Below are positions 23,701 through 33,949 of a stretch of DNA of 64,000 nt, in pieces. The translations under genes and the position numbers were made by a program. Source of the DNA: Nomia melanderi (taxonomy: Eukaryota; Arthropoda; Insecta; Hymenoptera; Halictidae); the NCBI RefSeq assembly GCF_051020985.1, contig NC_135000.1:4795001-4859000 (forward strand), written 5' to 3'. The number at the start of each line of letters is the position of its first letter. The stretch's first letter is position 1. A model generated the notes under the pieces. That model worked only from the letters and a program-made list of their open reading frames with translations. It did no database searches and was not told the origin of the DNA.

Positions 23701-26700
23701 TACGTTATGAAATGTTTGTTTTATCGACGACCGGACGGCATCGCCGGGTACATGAAAAAGTGGCAAATATAAAATGCATAATAAAAAATGCATTTTATCG
23801 TCGTGAAAAACAGCTTTAACTGGCATCTGTCAGGGATACCGTGAAGTACGAAGCAATAAAGTAATAAGTGGTAAGATAATGTCACATGCTTATCTTAAGC
23901 CTTGATAACGTTGTGACATTAACAAGTGATTTATCATTAGACGAATACAATTACGAGGCTAATATAAAATAGAAAGTTTTCAATTAAAAACCTGCTGAAA
24001 TTGCATTTAAAAAAATTAGTGTCATCCAGTTTCACGTAATTGTTTATAAATGGCGTGATTTTGCTGGTAGATAATATAGAATTTCTTTCCTTAGTTCCAA
24101 CATGAGATAACACTATAGACTTATTTTAAATATACGATAATGTTAATGACTCAATAAATAATGATATCTGCAAAATCAATATAAAATAAAAATGTCCACC
24201 TTAGAAACCTACTAAAATTGCATTTAAATAATTAGTGCCATCCAGTTTCATGCAATTAGTCATAGATGGCGTCATTTCGTTGGTAGATAATATAGAATTT
24301 GTTTCCTTAGTTCCAACATAAGATAACACCATAGACTTATTTTAAATATGCAATAATATTAATGAATCAATAAATATTATATCATTGCATAACTAATATC
24401 TACAAAATCGATATGAAATAGAAACTTCCACTTTGAAAACCGACTAAAATTACATTCAAATAAATAACGTCATCTAGTTTCAAGCAGTTGTTCACAGATG
24501 GCGCTGCCCATCAGATAGATAATATCGGTTCCATATCTCCAGATAACAATATAGAACATAAGGCACTTTAACATTATCTTTCGACTTTTCCACTAACGAT
24601 TATACTGCAGAAAATATCCAAAATCCAATTGAGGACAAATGACTAAACTAACAAGATAATTTTAACCCTTTGCACTCCGAAGTTTTTCGCTAGAAATATT
24701 TCAACATTTTCTGATGACTAAATATCAAACTTTATAGCTTCACTGTAGGAAATCAAGTGGTGACTGAGAGTCACCTCCCGAGTGCAAAGGGTTAAGTTGA
24801 AACTTCAAAATATAATATTCCTTTACTCACTACAGTACGGATCGTCTTTGCCAGTGGTGAAGAAGAACTTAGATCCCAGCAGCGACAGGACATCTTGACC
24901 CATAGCTTGTCTCCTGACTAACGCAGGACTGGTGTCCGCATGGTACCCCATGACGCCGCAGCTGAGGCTGTTGTTGCTTTTGCAGGAGAAGCATTCACCC
25001 CTCAGGAAGCTGGCGTAACTGGAGCACTCGTGCGCCACGTATTGGCACTTGGAGTTGATGCTTTCAATGAACAGTTTTATGGCACGCACATGGTTGCAGG
25101 CCACCAGCACCCTCGACGCCTCCTCCAGACCCTCCCTTATCAGCGTCAGTGGCAGAGAAGGCGTTGTTTCGCTGAGATCCGTACACCCTGGTTGCTCCTT
25201 GCCATTATTCGGGTAGAAGTCCAGGTGACCGCATGGCTGACTCATTCCATATCCTGGAAGTCCTTATCGTGTACTAAATTAGACTTCGTATGCATTGTGA
25301 CTAAAGCGAATCCGAGGATTCGCCGAGGATTTCTCGGTTCTCTAATGCGTCCTGGAATATTCCCGATGAAAACCGCTTGAGCCTATTCAAAATTGCATCT
25401 ACATCGACTAAGGCAAAGACACCAACTGACCTGGTATCAATGGTTGACCATTTTTCAGGGAAATGTAGAAAATAAGATTTCTAACCACTTGCGCTGGAAA
25501 GACGTGACGCACGTGATGTTTTTGTCTGAAAATTACCGACATATTGTACACGTCGATAGTCCTATACATATTCCAGATTCCTACCACTTCGTAGAAAATT
25601 ATTGGTAAACGACATTTGTGTAGATATCTGTATATAATATGCGAAAACAAAATCCTTCGCGCGAGATCCTGTCGAGTTACTCAATTCGTTGCCAGCGCAA
25701 GTGGTTAAAAGTAATCTTTCCATAAAGATACTATCTTAATTCGATTTGATTGGAGGTCACCGGTGACCACATGGCATTCAACATGTTAATGACTTAGGAA
25801 TCGCTGGCAGGAAAACTCTATTTACATCGATGAGCTCGATTCTAAGTTTACATTGTCGGTGTACTTGAATACTTTTCTTACCTAAGAAAAAGATGCTTTT
25901 ACCATCAGTGTGAATGACGTCGACTAGCTTCGCGTCAGTGTAATCCAGTCTCAGGTGACTAGGCATGCCTTGGAAATAAGGCTCGGCAGGATCCAGGCCT
26001 GTGATGCGGCCTATATTCCCACCTAACTTTTCCCCTGCGTAACCAGCCGTGTGGGCGCCCAAACTGTGCCCAATCAGATGCACGTCGTTCGGGTCAAGTC
26101 TGTAATTTGTCTACAGCCCAAGGAAACAACGATCCAATCAATGTTTCAGTGGTTGAACGATTCTGGTTAATGACAACGGTTTAGTGAAACTTTTTCGAAT
26201 GGAACGTCTGAAAGTTTGATGGGCTTCAACGTGTCTAGCACTAGCACTACCCAGCAGGCAAGTTGACTCTTCGAAATTTTTCTATAGAAAAGAGTGCATC
26301 TATCGAGACTTCGATCACTTAACTCCTTGACCTACGGTTTAGTTCATTACTACACTAGCAAGAATTACTTTGTTATTAATATTTAGGAACGAAGGAGAAT
26401 TTCGTGTATATTCAGGTTTACTTCAAAGGGTAACAGTTGATAATACAAATATAATATTTAATTTGGGCTCGCAAGAATTAAGATTTATTTGAGATCTTTG
26501 TCACGAGTCTTATACGATATTGTAGGGCAAAGGGTTGAAACTTAGTGTGCGTATTAATGAAATAATTTCTTTAGGAATTTCTTAGAGAAGGATCTATTGT
26601 TCTTTCAATAACTGTAACAGAATTTAGGAGTGGGTCATTTTGACTCATCTGGTTCTAGTGCTAATTTAGCTTCTCGGTTACAGTGTTCCGTAAATTAGCA

Positions 26701-29700
26701 ATGACTCGTGAGGGAAATTGGGAGTTAACTCGAAATTCTTTAGAAATTTCTTAGAGAAGGATCTATTGTTAGTTCAATAATTAGAAAGGAAGAATTTAGG
26801 AATGGGTTGACTCATCTGGTAGTTCTAGTGCTACTTTAGCTTCTCGATTAGAGTGTTCCATGAATTGCCAATGACTCTCGAGGGAAATTGGGAGTAACTA
26901 ATAGTTGGAGCTAACTCGAAATTCTTTTGAAATTTCTTAGAGAAGCATCTATTGTTTTTTCAATAATTGTAAAAGAATTTAGGAATGGGTCGTTTTGATT
27001 CATCTGGTCCTAGTGCTAGTTTAGCTTCTCGGTTACAGTGTTCCATGCATTAGCAATGACTCTCGAGGGAAATTCGGAGTGAGTAACAGTCGAAGTTAAC
27101 TCGAAATTCGCGTTACCTGCAAGTGCTTAACGAGATGAGCGATTTCGAGGCCAACGAGTCTCGTGTTGGCAGTCGCCTGAGTGTAGAGCGGCAGACTACC
27201 ACCTGCCCAGTCGACAATGATGACATTGTAATCGTCGTGCTTGAGCAACTCGTTCCTCATTTCCTACGGTTAATGAACATTCAGGTTAAAAAAATGACCG
27301 GTGTCGAACGTTCGACGAGTACCCTATAGCGAGCTACGTTCGAACCAATGATTCAATTCATGAGTCGATTTCGTTCACCTAGTTCGAACGCGTTTAACTC
27401 TCGATCCCCTTGTTCTAGAAACCAAAGATAAATGCAACGCGAATTGCTCATAGTTCGAGCATCGATATACCATTACGAGAATCACGGTGCAATTACTCAG
27501 ACTCGTTAATTCGTACAGCTTACCTTGACCCAATTACTGAGGGGCGTGTCGATGAAACCATGGATGATGAACTTTGTCTGTCGTTTTGGATTGAAGTAGG
27601 ACCGTTTGATGGACTTATCTTTAGCGACTATCAGTACCTGACCCTGCAAAACATAATCGACGAGTTGCATTAATTGTACGATAAGTCGGATGATTATAGA
27701 CTAAACAATTTCTCTGCGATATGTTCTTAAAGTCGAAAGTGACATATAGCGAGAACATTAAAAAAATTAAATGAACGAAACGATACTAAGAATCCTCATT
27801 GGATTAACCCTTTGCACCGGTCATGTAGAAGATAATTTAAATTTAATTTATTTTCAAAATTATTTTGAATATTCAACGCTTTTAGAATATTAACCCCTTG
27901 TTCTATGATTTATTTCCTAATTGTGCTCAACGCAGATATTTTATTAATTATAATTCATTGGGACAAGAGGGAAATGTCCACGTTTACTTAGAAAGATTAC
28001 AATTAATTATAGACAAATAATATTTCATTCGGACTTAGGAGAATTAAGTGATATTTTTATTTAACTGTTTGCACTCGCATATCATGCTGGAGATGATAAT
28101 ACAATTTGTTATAGAATGTTGGAAATTGTTTGAAAAAGTACTACATTTTAAAAGATTACAAAAATTAAATCTTATTGTAATAATAATAAATAAAATAAAT
28201 ATAAAACGTTGAATTCTACAGCTGAAAATTATTTCAAATCATTTTGCCAAAAGTAGTGCAAAGGGTTAAAAAAGGGTGTTTCATATGCTTCGATTAATTA
28301 GCACTAAAACTACCAGATGCAAAACGACACATTCCTGATTTCTTCATTTTGCAATGGTTAAAAAGATAACAGACGTTTCTCTAAGAAATAATTAAAGAAA
28401 TTGATTTATCAATACGCAAACTGAATTATAAATTAATTAAAATCTCTCTTAAAATATATGCACTCTTCAAGTTTCTCTATAGAAACTCGAAGAGTGCATC
28501 TATTAAGGTGTTAATTAATTTACAATTCAATTTTCGTGGCGCTGAATCATTTTCTTTAATAATTTCTCAGCGAAACGTCTGTTATCTTTTTAATAATTGC
28601 AAAAAGAAGACACCAAGAACCGGTCATTTTGACCTGTCCGGTATTAGTGTTAAAACCTAAATACAGATGAACGTACGATTTTCATCGAGCTTCACGTTAT
28701 CGATTTAATCGCTATAGTCGGAGATAATCATAGTTAAACGATTCGTGTTTCCGTCCTACGATCGAAACCTCTAATTAATGCGTCCGGAGAATTTCTCGCG
28801 GAGGAGTTCGCGAGATCAGAATTTTAATTACGTCGAACAGTTTGCTGCTAATTACCGGCGAGTTATGAGTCGTAATTATACTCACTTCCGTGGGATTTTC
28901 TTTCGTATACAAGATGAACCTTGTATTGATCACCTCTCGTGGCAGAGGGAACACATTCAACGGCCTGTGGATGAGGTGGTACCAGCTCCTGGTTATGTTT
29001 AAGCAGCCCAGCTCGTCGTAGCAACGTGTCTCGTTTTCGACTGTTGAAGATTATTCGGGAATTACACGAGTAATAAATTAATTTGTACTATTTTTCACTG
29101 TTTTATTAGATTTTTTGAGCCTTTCAATTAGCACACGCTCATTTTAATGAAACTTATGTGAGATATGGTTTTCAAGAAAATATTTGACACGTATTTTTTC
29201 TTAATACTTAATATTATATATATTATTATATATATATTATATATTATTATAATGTAATATATATTGTAATAATATTTTTTTTAACACTAGAACTATCGAG
29301 TCCTTAAATTGACTTTTGAGAATTTCTTTACAAGAACTACAAACGTGAATTTATTAAGGATTGAATTGGTTTAAATTTCGGCTTAGGTATTACTTAATCA
29401 GTTTCCTTAGAAATTCTTTAAAGAGGTAGTCGTACCTTTTCAGTAATCGCAAAAGGAAACATCAAGAAATGGGTTATTTTGATCCATCTGGTAGTTCTAG
29501 TGTTAAAGTTGAAAGTATATTCTTTAGAATATCTTTGAAACTAAGGGAGTAGAAAAGAAATTGTTGTTTTAAATTGTTTGCCTCGAAATGAACAATGCAA
29601 ATTCCTTTTATACAGCCCGTAGTTTCAAAGATATTCGAAAAAATTACTTTCAACCCCTAAAGTTTAGTTGTGTTGAAAGTATATATTTATAGTATCTCTA

Positions 29701-29977
29701 ATTCCGTATCGTTACGTTTAATTATAACAATTGTTTGATAAACATTCGAGTTGTCTCGTGAATTTTGATGTTAGTGTAATTGTTTAATAATTCATTTAAA
29801 ATAATGGTTGTTGGAGTAATTACATGGCAACCATGGAATGTTGACCTCGATTCGATCGCTACGCGCCCACTGCCAAGGGTCCAGGATTCCAGCGGAGCAG
29901 ATAACAGGAGCCAATGCGACGAGTAGCAGGATCGACGCTCCTTCGCCCTCCGTGACCCCTTGCTTCTTCCACCTCAT
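20768..29977 (-). CDS. Secreted pancreatic-type lipase with PLAT domain
   Basis: Nine exons (29977-29824, 29040-28886, 27643-27524, 27263-27117, 26110-25882, 25253-24831, 22920-22794, 22248-21883, 20870-20768) give 607 residues. A hydrophobic segment (about 14-30, ASILLLVALAPVICSAG) looks like a signal peptide after a long charged start. The lipase catalytic triad is Ser208 in GHSLGAH, Asp232 in TGLDPAEP, and His323 in ACNHVRA; VDVIHTDG and DFYPNNG are also typical. A PLAT/LH2 beta-sandwich follows from about residue 410, as in vertebrate pancreatic lipase but not in most insect yolk or neutral lipases. Among fly genes the closest type is the PLAT-bearing group around CG5966/CG6847 (from memory). 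It should hydrolyse triacylglycerol or phospholipid outside the cell. The start codon lies two bases after a good acceptor, so a 5' UTR exon is expected upstream. Introns 4, 6 and 8 are crowded with mobile elements. Confidence 0.93.
21093..21286. mobile_element. TTAA-type MITE in lipase intron 8
   Basis: 194 bp. Left end TTAACCCTTTGCACTCG, right end CGAGTGCAAGGGGTTGA, inverted complements of each other. The body has no open frame. Confidence 0.85.
21332..21542. mobile_element. TTAA-type MITE (family A) in lipase intron 8
   Basis: 211 bp with intact TTAA at both ends and terminal repeats TTAACCCTTTGCACTCG and its inverse complement CGAGTGCAAAGGGTTAA. Internal sequence is shared with the copies at 21584-21826, 28061-28269 and 47196-47390. 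Confidence 0.9.
21584..21826. mobile_element. TTAA-type MITE (family A), second copy in lipase intron 8
   Basis: 243 bp. Left end decayed (TCAATCCTGTGCACTCAG), right end intact (GAGTGCAAAGGGTTAA). Carries about 30 extra internal bases relative to the copy at 21332, just 41 bp away; the same extra segment is present in the copy at 28061, so the shorter copy is probably a deletion derivative. Confidence 0.88.
22370..22510. repeat. Imperfect inverted repeat (foldback) in lipase intron 7
   Basis: Arms of about 40 bases around a loop of about 17 bases can form a long AU-rich hairpin. ATAAGATTAATTTCATT in the left arm pairs with its complement AATGAAATTAATCTTAT. A related single arm with a similar flank occurs near 59625-59700. 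Confidence 0.75.
22994..23193. mobile_element. TTAA-type MITE with mismatched ends, lipase intron 6
   Basis: 200 bp. Left end TTAACACTAGAACTACC (foldback family), right end TGTAGGACAATGGGTTAA (family C). The body matches family C (compare 59298 onwards, inverted). Its right TTAA is shared with the next element. The two ends do not pair, so it looks like a chimera. Confidence 0.75.
23190..23352. mobile_element. TTAA-type MITE abutting the previous one
   Basis: 163 bp, ends TTAACCCTTTGCACTCC and GAAGTGCAAAGGGTTAA. Its left TTAA at 23190-23193 is also the right TTAA of the element at 22994. Confidence 0.85.
23960..24560. repeat. Tandem triplication, unit about 220-230 bp, lipase intron 6
   Basis: Three diverged units start near 23960, 24178 and 24411, each with a conserved core such as TCATCCAGTTTCA and a TTGGTAGATAATATAGAA-like segment. 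The third unit is truncated. Confidence 0.85.
24662..24795. mobile_element. Short TTAA-type MITE next to lipase exon 6
   Basis: 134 bp with TTAACCCTTTGCACTCC and CGAGTGCAAAGGGTTAA ends. Just inside the right end is the palindrome GGTGACTGAGAGTCACC. It lies 35 bp from the exon boundary at 24831. Confidence 0.88.
25705..25789. mobile_element. Solo end of a TTAA-type element (family F)
   Basis: About 85 bp ending in ATTCAACATGTTAA with the perfect palindrome GGTCACCGGTGACC at 25755-25768. It matches the right end of the full element at 43150-43389. Confidence 0.65.
26233..26664. mobile_element. Foldback-family element interrupted by another MITE
   Basis: The left end near 26233 (CTAGCACTAGCACTACCC) and the right end near 26664 (CTGGTTCTAGTGCTAA) belong to the CACTAGAACTACC family. 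They are separated by the family C element at 26319-26537. The right half is then repeated in tandem up to 27109. Confidence 0.75.
26319..26537. mobile_element. Family C MITE nested in a foldback element
   Basis: 219 bp. Ends TTAACTCCTTGACCTACGG and TTGTAGGGCAAAGGGTTGA. The right end includes the family C motif CACGAGTCTTATACGA. Confidence 0.72.
26570..27109. repeat. Tandem triplication, unit about 170-185 bp, next to lipase exon 4
   Basis: Three units (about 26570-26740, 26741-26924, 26925-27109) each start with the right arm of a foldback element and end in AACTCGAAATTC. The array stops 8 bp from the exon 4 boundary at 27117. A transposon end was amplified together with unique flank. Confidence 0.85.
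28061..28269. mobile_element. TTAA-type MITE (family A), inverted, lipase intron 2
   Basis: 209 bp. It is in opposite orientation to the copies in intron 8. Ends TTAACTGTTTGCACTCG and TAGTGCAAAGGGTTAA. An unpaired left end of the same type lies at 27804 (TTAACCCTTTGCACCGG). Confidence 0.88.
28299..28653. mobile_element. Full-length foldback element (about 355 bp palindrome)
   Basis: Ends TTAGCACTAAAACTACC and GGTATTAGTGTTAA. The two halves are inverted copies meeting at a near-perfect core: GCACTCTTCAAGTTTCT is followed by a short TATA loop and then AGAAACTCGAAGAGTGC. The arms are 170-180 bases. This is the most complete copy of the family whose shorter copies lack most of one arm. Confidence 0.88.
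29281..29506. mobile_element. TTAA-type MITE, foldback family, lipase intron 1
   Basis: 226 bp, intact TTAACACTAGAACTATC and GGTAGTTCTAGTGTTAA ends. One arm is mostly deleted. Confidence 0.88.
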
Positions 29978-30827
29978 CCTGGAACAAATCAGGATAAACG
30001 ATCAAGTCTAATGAATGTTAACTGTAGGTCTTTTATAATATTCACTAAATGATTTTTAGAAATTTTCGTGCGCCGATTTTTCCAATTTATATTCTCATTC
30101 TTAAAAATTCAATTTTAAAACGAAGAATCTAATAGTCGACCTAAAACAGTTATTACACACTAATTATAAAAACTATACAATTATTTATTTTAGAAAATGA
30201 TTCTATAGACTCTCCCAAATAAAGTGGTGTATACTTTTATAAGAATATCTATATTAAAATATGTTTAAACAACGTCTAAAGCAGTCGACCCAATAATTAT
30301 GCCTTCGCGTGTCAACGGAAATTCCTGCAATTGAAGCGACTGGCACGATAGTGATTTTCACTAAATCTCATTGAAATCGGCCGCGTAAGTTTCATGAATG
30401 AGCAAGAACATCGTCGGTTTCGTAAACAGTAACTGGAACTGAACGGATGCAACCGGACGCGTGCCCGATTTAATCGCGATAACTGCAAGGTTCAATGTAA
30501 TTACACCTCTGCGCAATGTAAACGGTATTGATCAGTCGATTAACGTTTCTTGTTTCTTCTAATAAATTTTCCTCTTGTCAGGGAAAGCTCGGGACGATGA
30601 GCAATTACAAAACAACCTTCGCGCGGTTGCACAACGCCGTCAATTGGAATTTTATGAATTATATCACCGGCGACATTGACCTTTTTTCCGAAAAAATTGC
30701 AGAATTAATTTTTCATTGAGTCTCGTGTACAGATTTTATTAATCCGTCTCGTTTAATTAGCGAGTTTCGTTCGTTGCACAACGTCCGAGCGAGAAATTGA
30801 GGAAGAACGATCACTTGTTGCGACAAG
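29978..30827. other. Upstream region of the lipase gene
   Basis: Should contain the lipase 5' UTR exon and promoter (minus), since an acceptor directly precedes the start codon. I could not place the exon with confidence. AT-rich, no other coding signal. Confidence 0.4.
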
Positions 30828-30938
30828 ATGGCGGCAGCTCGACAGTTTTCGTATCTCGCGCGACGGATGGACACTAAACGCCCGCAGGAATGGTCCAAGT
30901 GGAAAAGTTGCTATTTAGCGGGATCGTATAGTGGGAAG
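30828..30938 (+). CDS. Candidate first coding exon of an unknown gene
   Basis: ATG 30828 sits in AAGATGGCGGC, both a strong start context and a YY1-type core whose ATG often doubles as the start codon in housekeeping genes. The frame stays open for exactly 37 codons and ends at a plausible donor, GGGAAG|GTACGA. The peptide begins M-A-A-A-R-Q-F-S-Y-L-A-R-R-M, basic and without acidic residues, like a mitochondrial presequence. I do not recognise the protein and could not find a second exon in the window. A 37-codon open stretch can arise by chance, so this is tentative. Confidence 0.3.
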
Positions 30939-31738
30939 GTACGATGACCTTCAACGATAAGGAAATTTTGGCTTCTTAATTTGTCAAATATTCAGGGCCA
31001 TGTGGCCAAATATTTGTTTCGTCATTTTATTGGCCGATTCGTCGAACGGCTCATGGTCGCGCGTAAAAAATTTGAGAAAAAAATAGGAGACTTAATACGT
31101 TCCTCCTAAGCGAGGCTGAATAAAATTAAATTTTAATTGCTACCTTACAGAATTTAGACGAGAATTAGGCATGCTTCCTTGTAAAATGGAAGTAATTTAA
31201 ACATATTGGAAGAAGTGCGGTTTATGGAAATGAATAGTTTGTTTATCTTCTAATCATGATCTTCGAATTGTTTGACCAGCTTTTCGAAAGACATACAGGG
31301 TGTCTTAAAGGAAAAATTATTATATTATTATATCATTATTAATAAAAGTTATTATTATTATAATTAATAAAATTGTTTATAATTATTCAAACTATCCATA
31401 CAAACACGCAGACTATCGTCGACAGGCATTTAGAAAGACGATTTTGATCGTTTAAATGGAGCATTGTTGAAATTCTCGTCGGGAAAATGACCGTTCGAAT
31501 ACTTTCTAGCCTACGTCGTGATTAAGGCGCCATCATTGCGCGAATTCCGCGCTGTATGCGGACTAAAAAAACGCGGAATAAAGAGGAATGGGAAAAAAAC
31601 GGTAACGGTAACTCGAAAACCCGTATTACGGTCGGATAAGGTCGTTGTTCGCGAGGAATGTCGCGCGACAATCTGTTCGTCTCATTTGGTAGAGTGCAGA
31701 TCTTCATGAAAAATCGTAAAGTAAGCAGAAAAATGTAA
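30939..31738. other. Non-coding stretch
   Basis: AT-rich with a TTATTA-rich patch near 31320-31390. Overlapping open frames on both strands at 31518-31709 are in a GC-richer patch and show no protein-like pattern. Confidence 0.4.
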
Positions 31739-31892
31739 TTAACACCAGAACTATCGAGAATTCAATAGGATTAACATCTAATCCCTATAAAAATTGTAAC
31801 AATAGATTATTTTCAGTTTCATCAGACATTCGTTATAGTATTCAACCGAAACTATTTATCTCCGATATCCTTCCGAATTAATTAATCAACTT

Positions 31893-32468
31893 TTAACACG
31901 TTCACTGCCGGTCACGCGAGGATGTGTTGATGGTCATTGCCCCGCCGTAGAAATGGATTTCTCGAGAAGGCGACTTACTTTTATAACAAATATGATTGAA
32001 AATTGGTAATAAAACATGATTATGTGTATCATACTGATTACTAATTAATATTCAGGCGTTTCCTGACAGAATATTTTGACTATTTAACCCTTTGCACTCG
32101 AGAGGTGACTCTCAGTCACCACTTGATTTGATTTGCAAAATGATGAAGTCTTATATATAATATTGAACTTCGTATAATGCATCAATATATGGAATATTGA
32201 AATAAAATAACTTTCTTTCTTAATTTATACGTTTTCTCATTAATTAGTTTTAAAGAACATCGTCTGTATCTCATCGGAGAATATTGAATATTTCTAGTGA
32301 AAAACTTTCGAGTGCAAAGGGTTAATATATCGACTACGCAGTTCTTTCCACGCGAATGTGTGACTGACTACTAAAATATCACTCCATACTACACGTTGGC
32401 GAGTGATTGGTTTTTTAGCGTTGATACCACATCACGCGTTGGCCCAAGATTGCCAGTGAACGTGTTAA
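31893..32468. mobile_element. Middle element of the nest (family E)
   Basis: Ends TTAACACGTTCACTGCC and ATTGCCAGTGAACGTGTTAA, good inverted complements with TTAA at both sides. Interrupted at 32084-32325. Confidence 0.8.
32084..32325. mobile_element. Innermost element of the nest
   Basis: 242 bp, intact TTAACCCTTTGCACTCG and CGAGTGCAAAGGGTTAA ends. Next to the left end is the palindrome GGTGACTCTCAGTCACC, shared with the element at 24662. Best preserved of the three, as expected for the youngest. Confidence 0.88.
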
Positions 32469-32523
32469 GGTACCAATAATTGCGAAACAGTCATTTTGAT
32501 TGGCACGGTAGCTTTAGTGTTAA

Positions 32524-33417
32524 GATAAGAAGCAATTAGGCAGATATTATAAAAAGCCCTAACTTTTGGATATTTCACGTGTTTTTTTTCGACGGAACGT
32601 CCTATAAATAAAACCCTATCACAGCATAATGTAATTTCGTTTCTTGTTTTGGACTTTATCGTCGCTGCCATTTGCATATTCAAACGCACCGCATGTTTCG
32701 ATTTCAACAGTTCGGAACCGCGTCGATTGCTATCGTAATTTTATTCGGGGATTAAGATCCTTGACTTGCCTGTAATCCTTGAATGGAATGTCCAATGAAT
32801 AAATTTTTGAGATGTTATCTGTTACGTTTAACTTCCTTGATTTAACTGCGTTGAAGGATAAACCGTTAATTTAATTTGGATGTAGTAAGTTAGTTGTTTG
32901 AAAGGTGACGTAAGAAAAGCAAGATCAATTTTTAACTCTAATTAAATCAATGCAATCGTTAGCGAGTCCAATCATTCTTCGAAAAATTATAGTTAGAGGT
33001 TATAGAACTGTTTAAACTTCATCCAACGTAACTTTAACTCGACTCAACATAACATGAATCTAATTAAACACTCGTTATTAATAATTTAAATTATTTCCCA
33101 AGAATACAAACTCTATCAAACATTTTTATTAAGAACAGATCCAATTACGACTGCTCTTAATTACTGCTAGATTACTTGATGGCTAAGCTAAGAAATCCAG
33201 CGGATGGTCAGTTGTCATTTTGTCTTATTAAATTTTCTATTAATTTTATTACCCCTACTTTCTGATACTTTCGATCAGTAACTTATTATTTATTAATATG
33301 GTCACACATAGCTAATTAAAAATATAAAATTGTGAACTAGAAAAATACCTGTTGCCCCTACGTGGTTTCGCTAGTTATCAAGCTATAACTGCACTAAATG
33401 TTATCAAGTCGTCTCTC
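32524..33417. other. Non-coding AT-rich stretch
   Basis: No exon or repeat structure that I can support. Confidence 0.4.
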
Positions 33418-33860
33418 AACTGTACTAAACGTCCTCAAACCATCTCCCAAATTTATTGAACGTCATTAAACCATCTCCCAAATTAATTAAACGTCATAAA
33501 ACCATCTCCCAACTGCACTAAACGCCCACAAACCAACTACCATCTGTATTAAACGCCCTAAAACCATCTCCCAACTGCACTAAACGTCCCCAAGCCATCT
33601 CCTAACTGTATTAAACGTCCTAAGATTATATCTCAACTGTACTAAATGTCATAAAACCATCTCCCAACCGTACTAAACCTTACCAAGCCATCTCCAAACT
33701 GTATTAAACTTCCTAAAACCATCTCCCAACTGCACTGAGTGTCACCAAGCCATCTTCCAACTGTATTAAACGTCCTAAAACCATCTCCCAACTGCACTGA
33801 GTGTCACCAAGCCATCTTCCAACTGTATTAAACGTCCTAAAACCATCTTTCAACTTTACC
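33418..33860. repeat. 31-bp tandem array
   Basis: About 14 diverged units of the type ACCATCTCCCAACTG followed by TATTAAACGTCCTAAA. Near 33720-33840 a two-unit block is perfectly repeated, a sign of recent expansion. Confidence 0.88.
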
Positions 33861-33949
33861 AAACGTCATCAATTCTCAATCAACAACCGATCATTGTCCC
33901 TCAGCAGCAATATTTCAATTCCCCAGACCATTTTCACACGCACTCAGGC

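Larger units (their letters stand above)
31739..32523. mobile_element. Outer foldback-family element of a three-level nest
   Basis: Ends TTAACACCAGAACTATC (31739) and TAGCTTTAGTGTTAA (to 32523). Its right arm, 32469-32523, retains the AATAATTGCGAAACAGTCAT segment typical of this family. Interrupted at 31893-32468. Confidence 0.8.
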
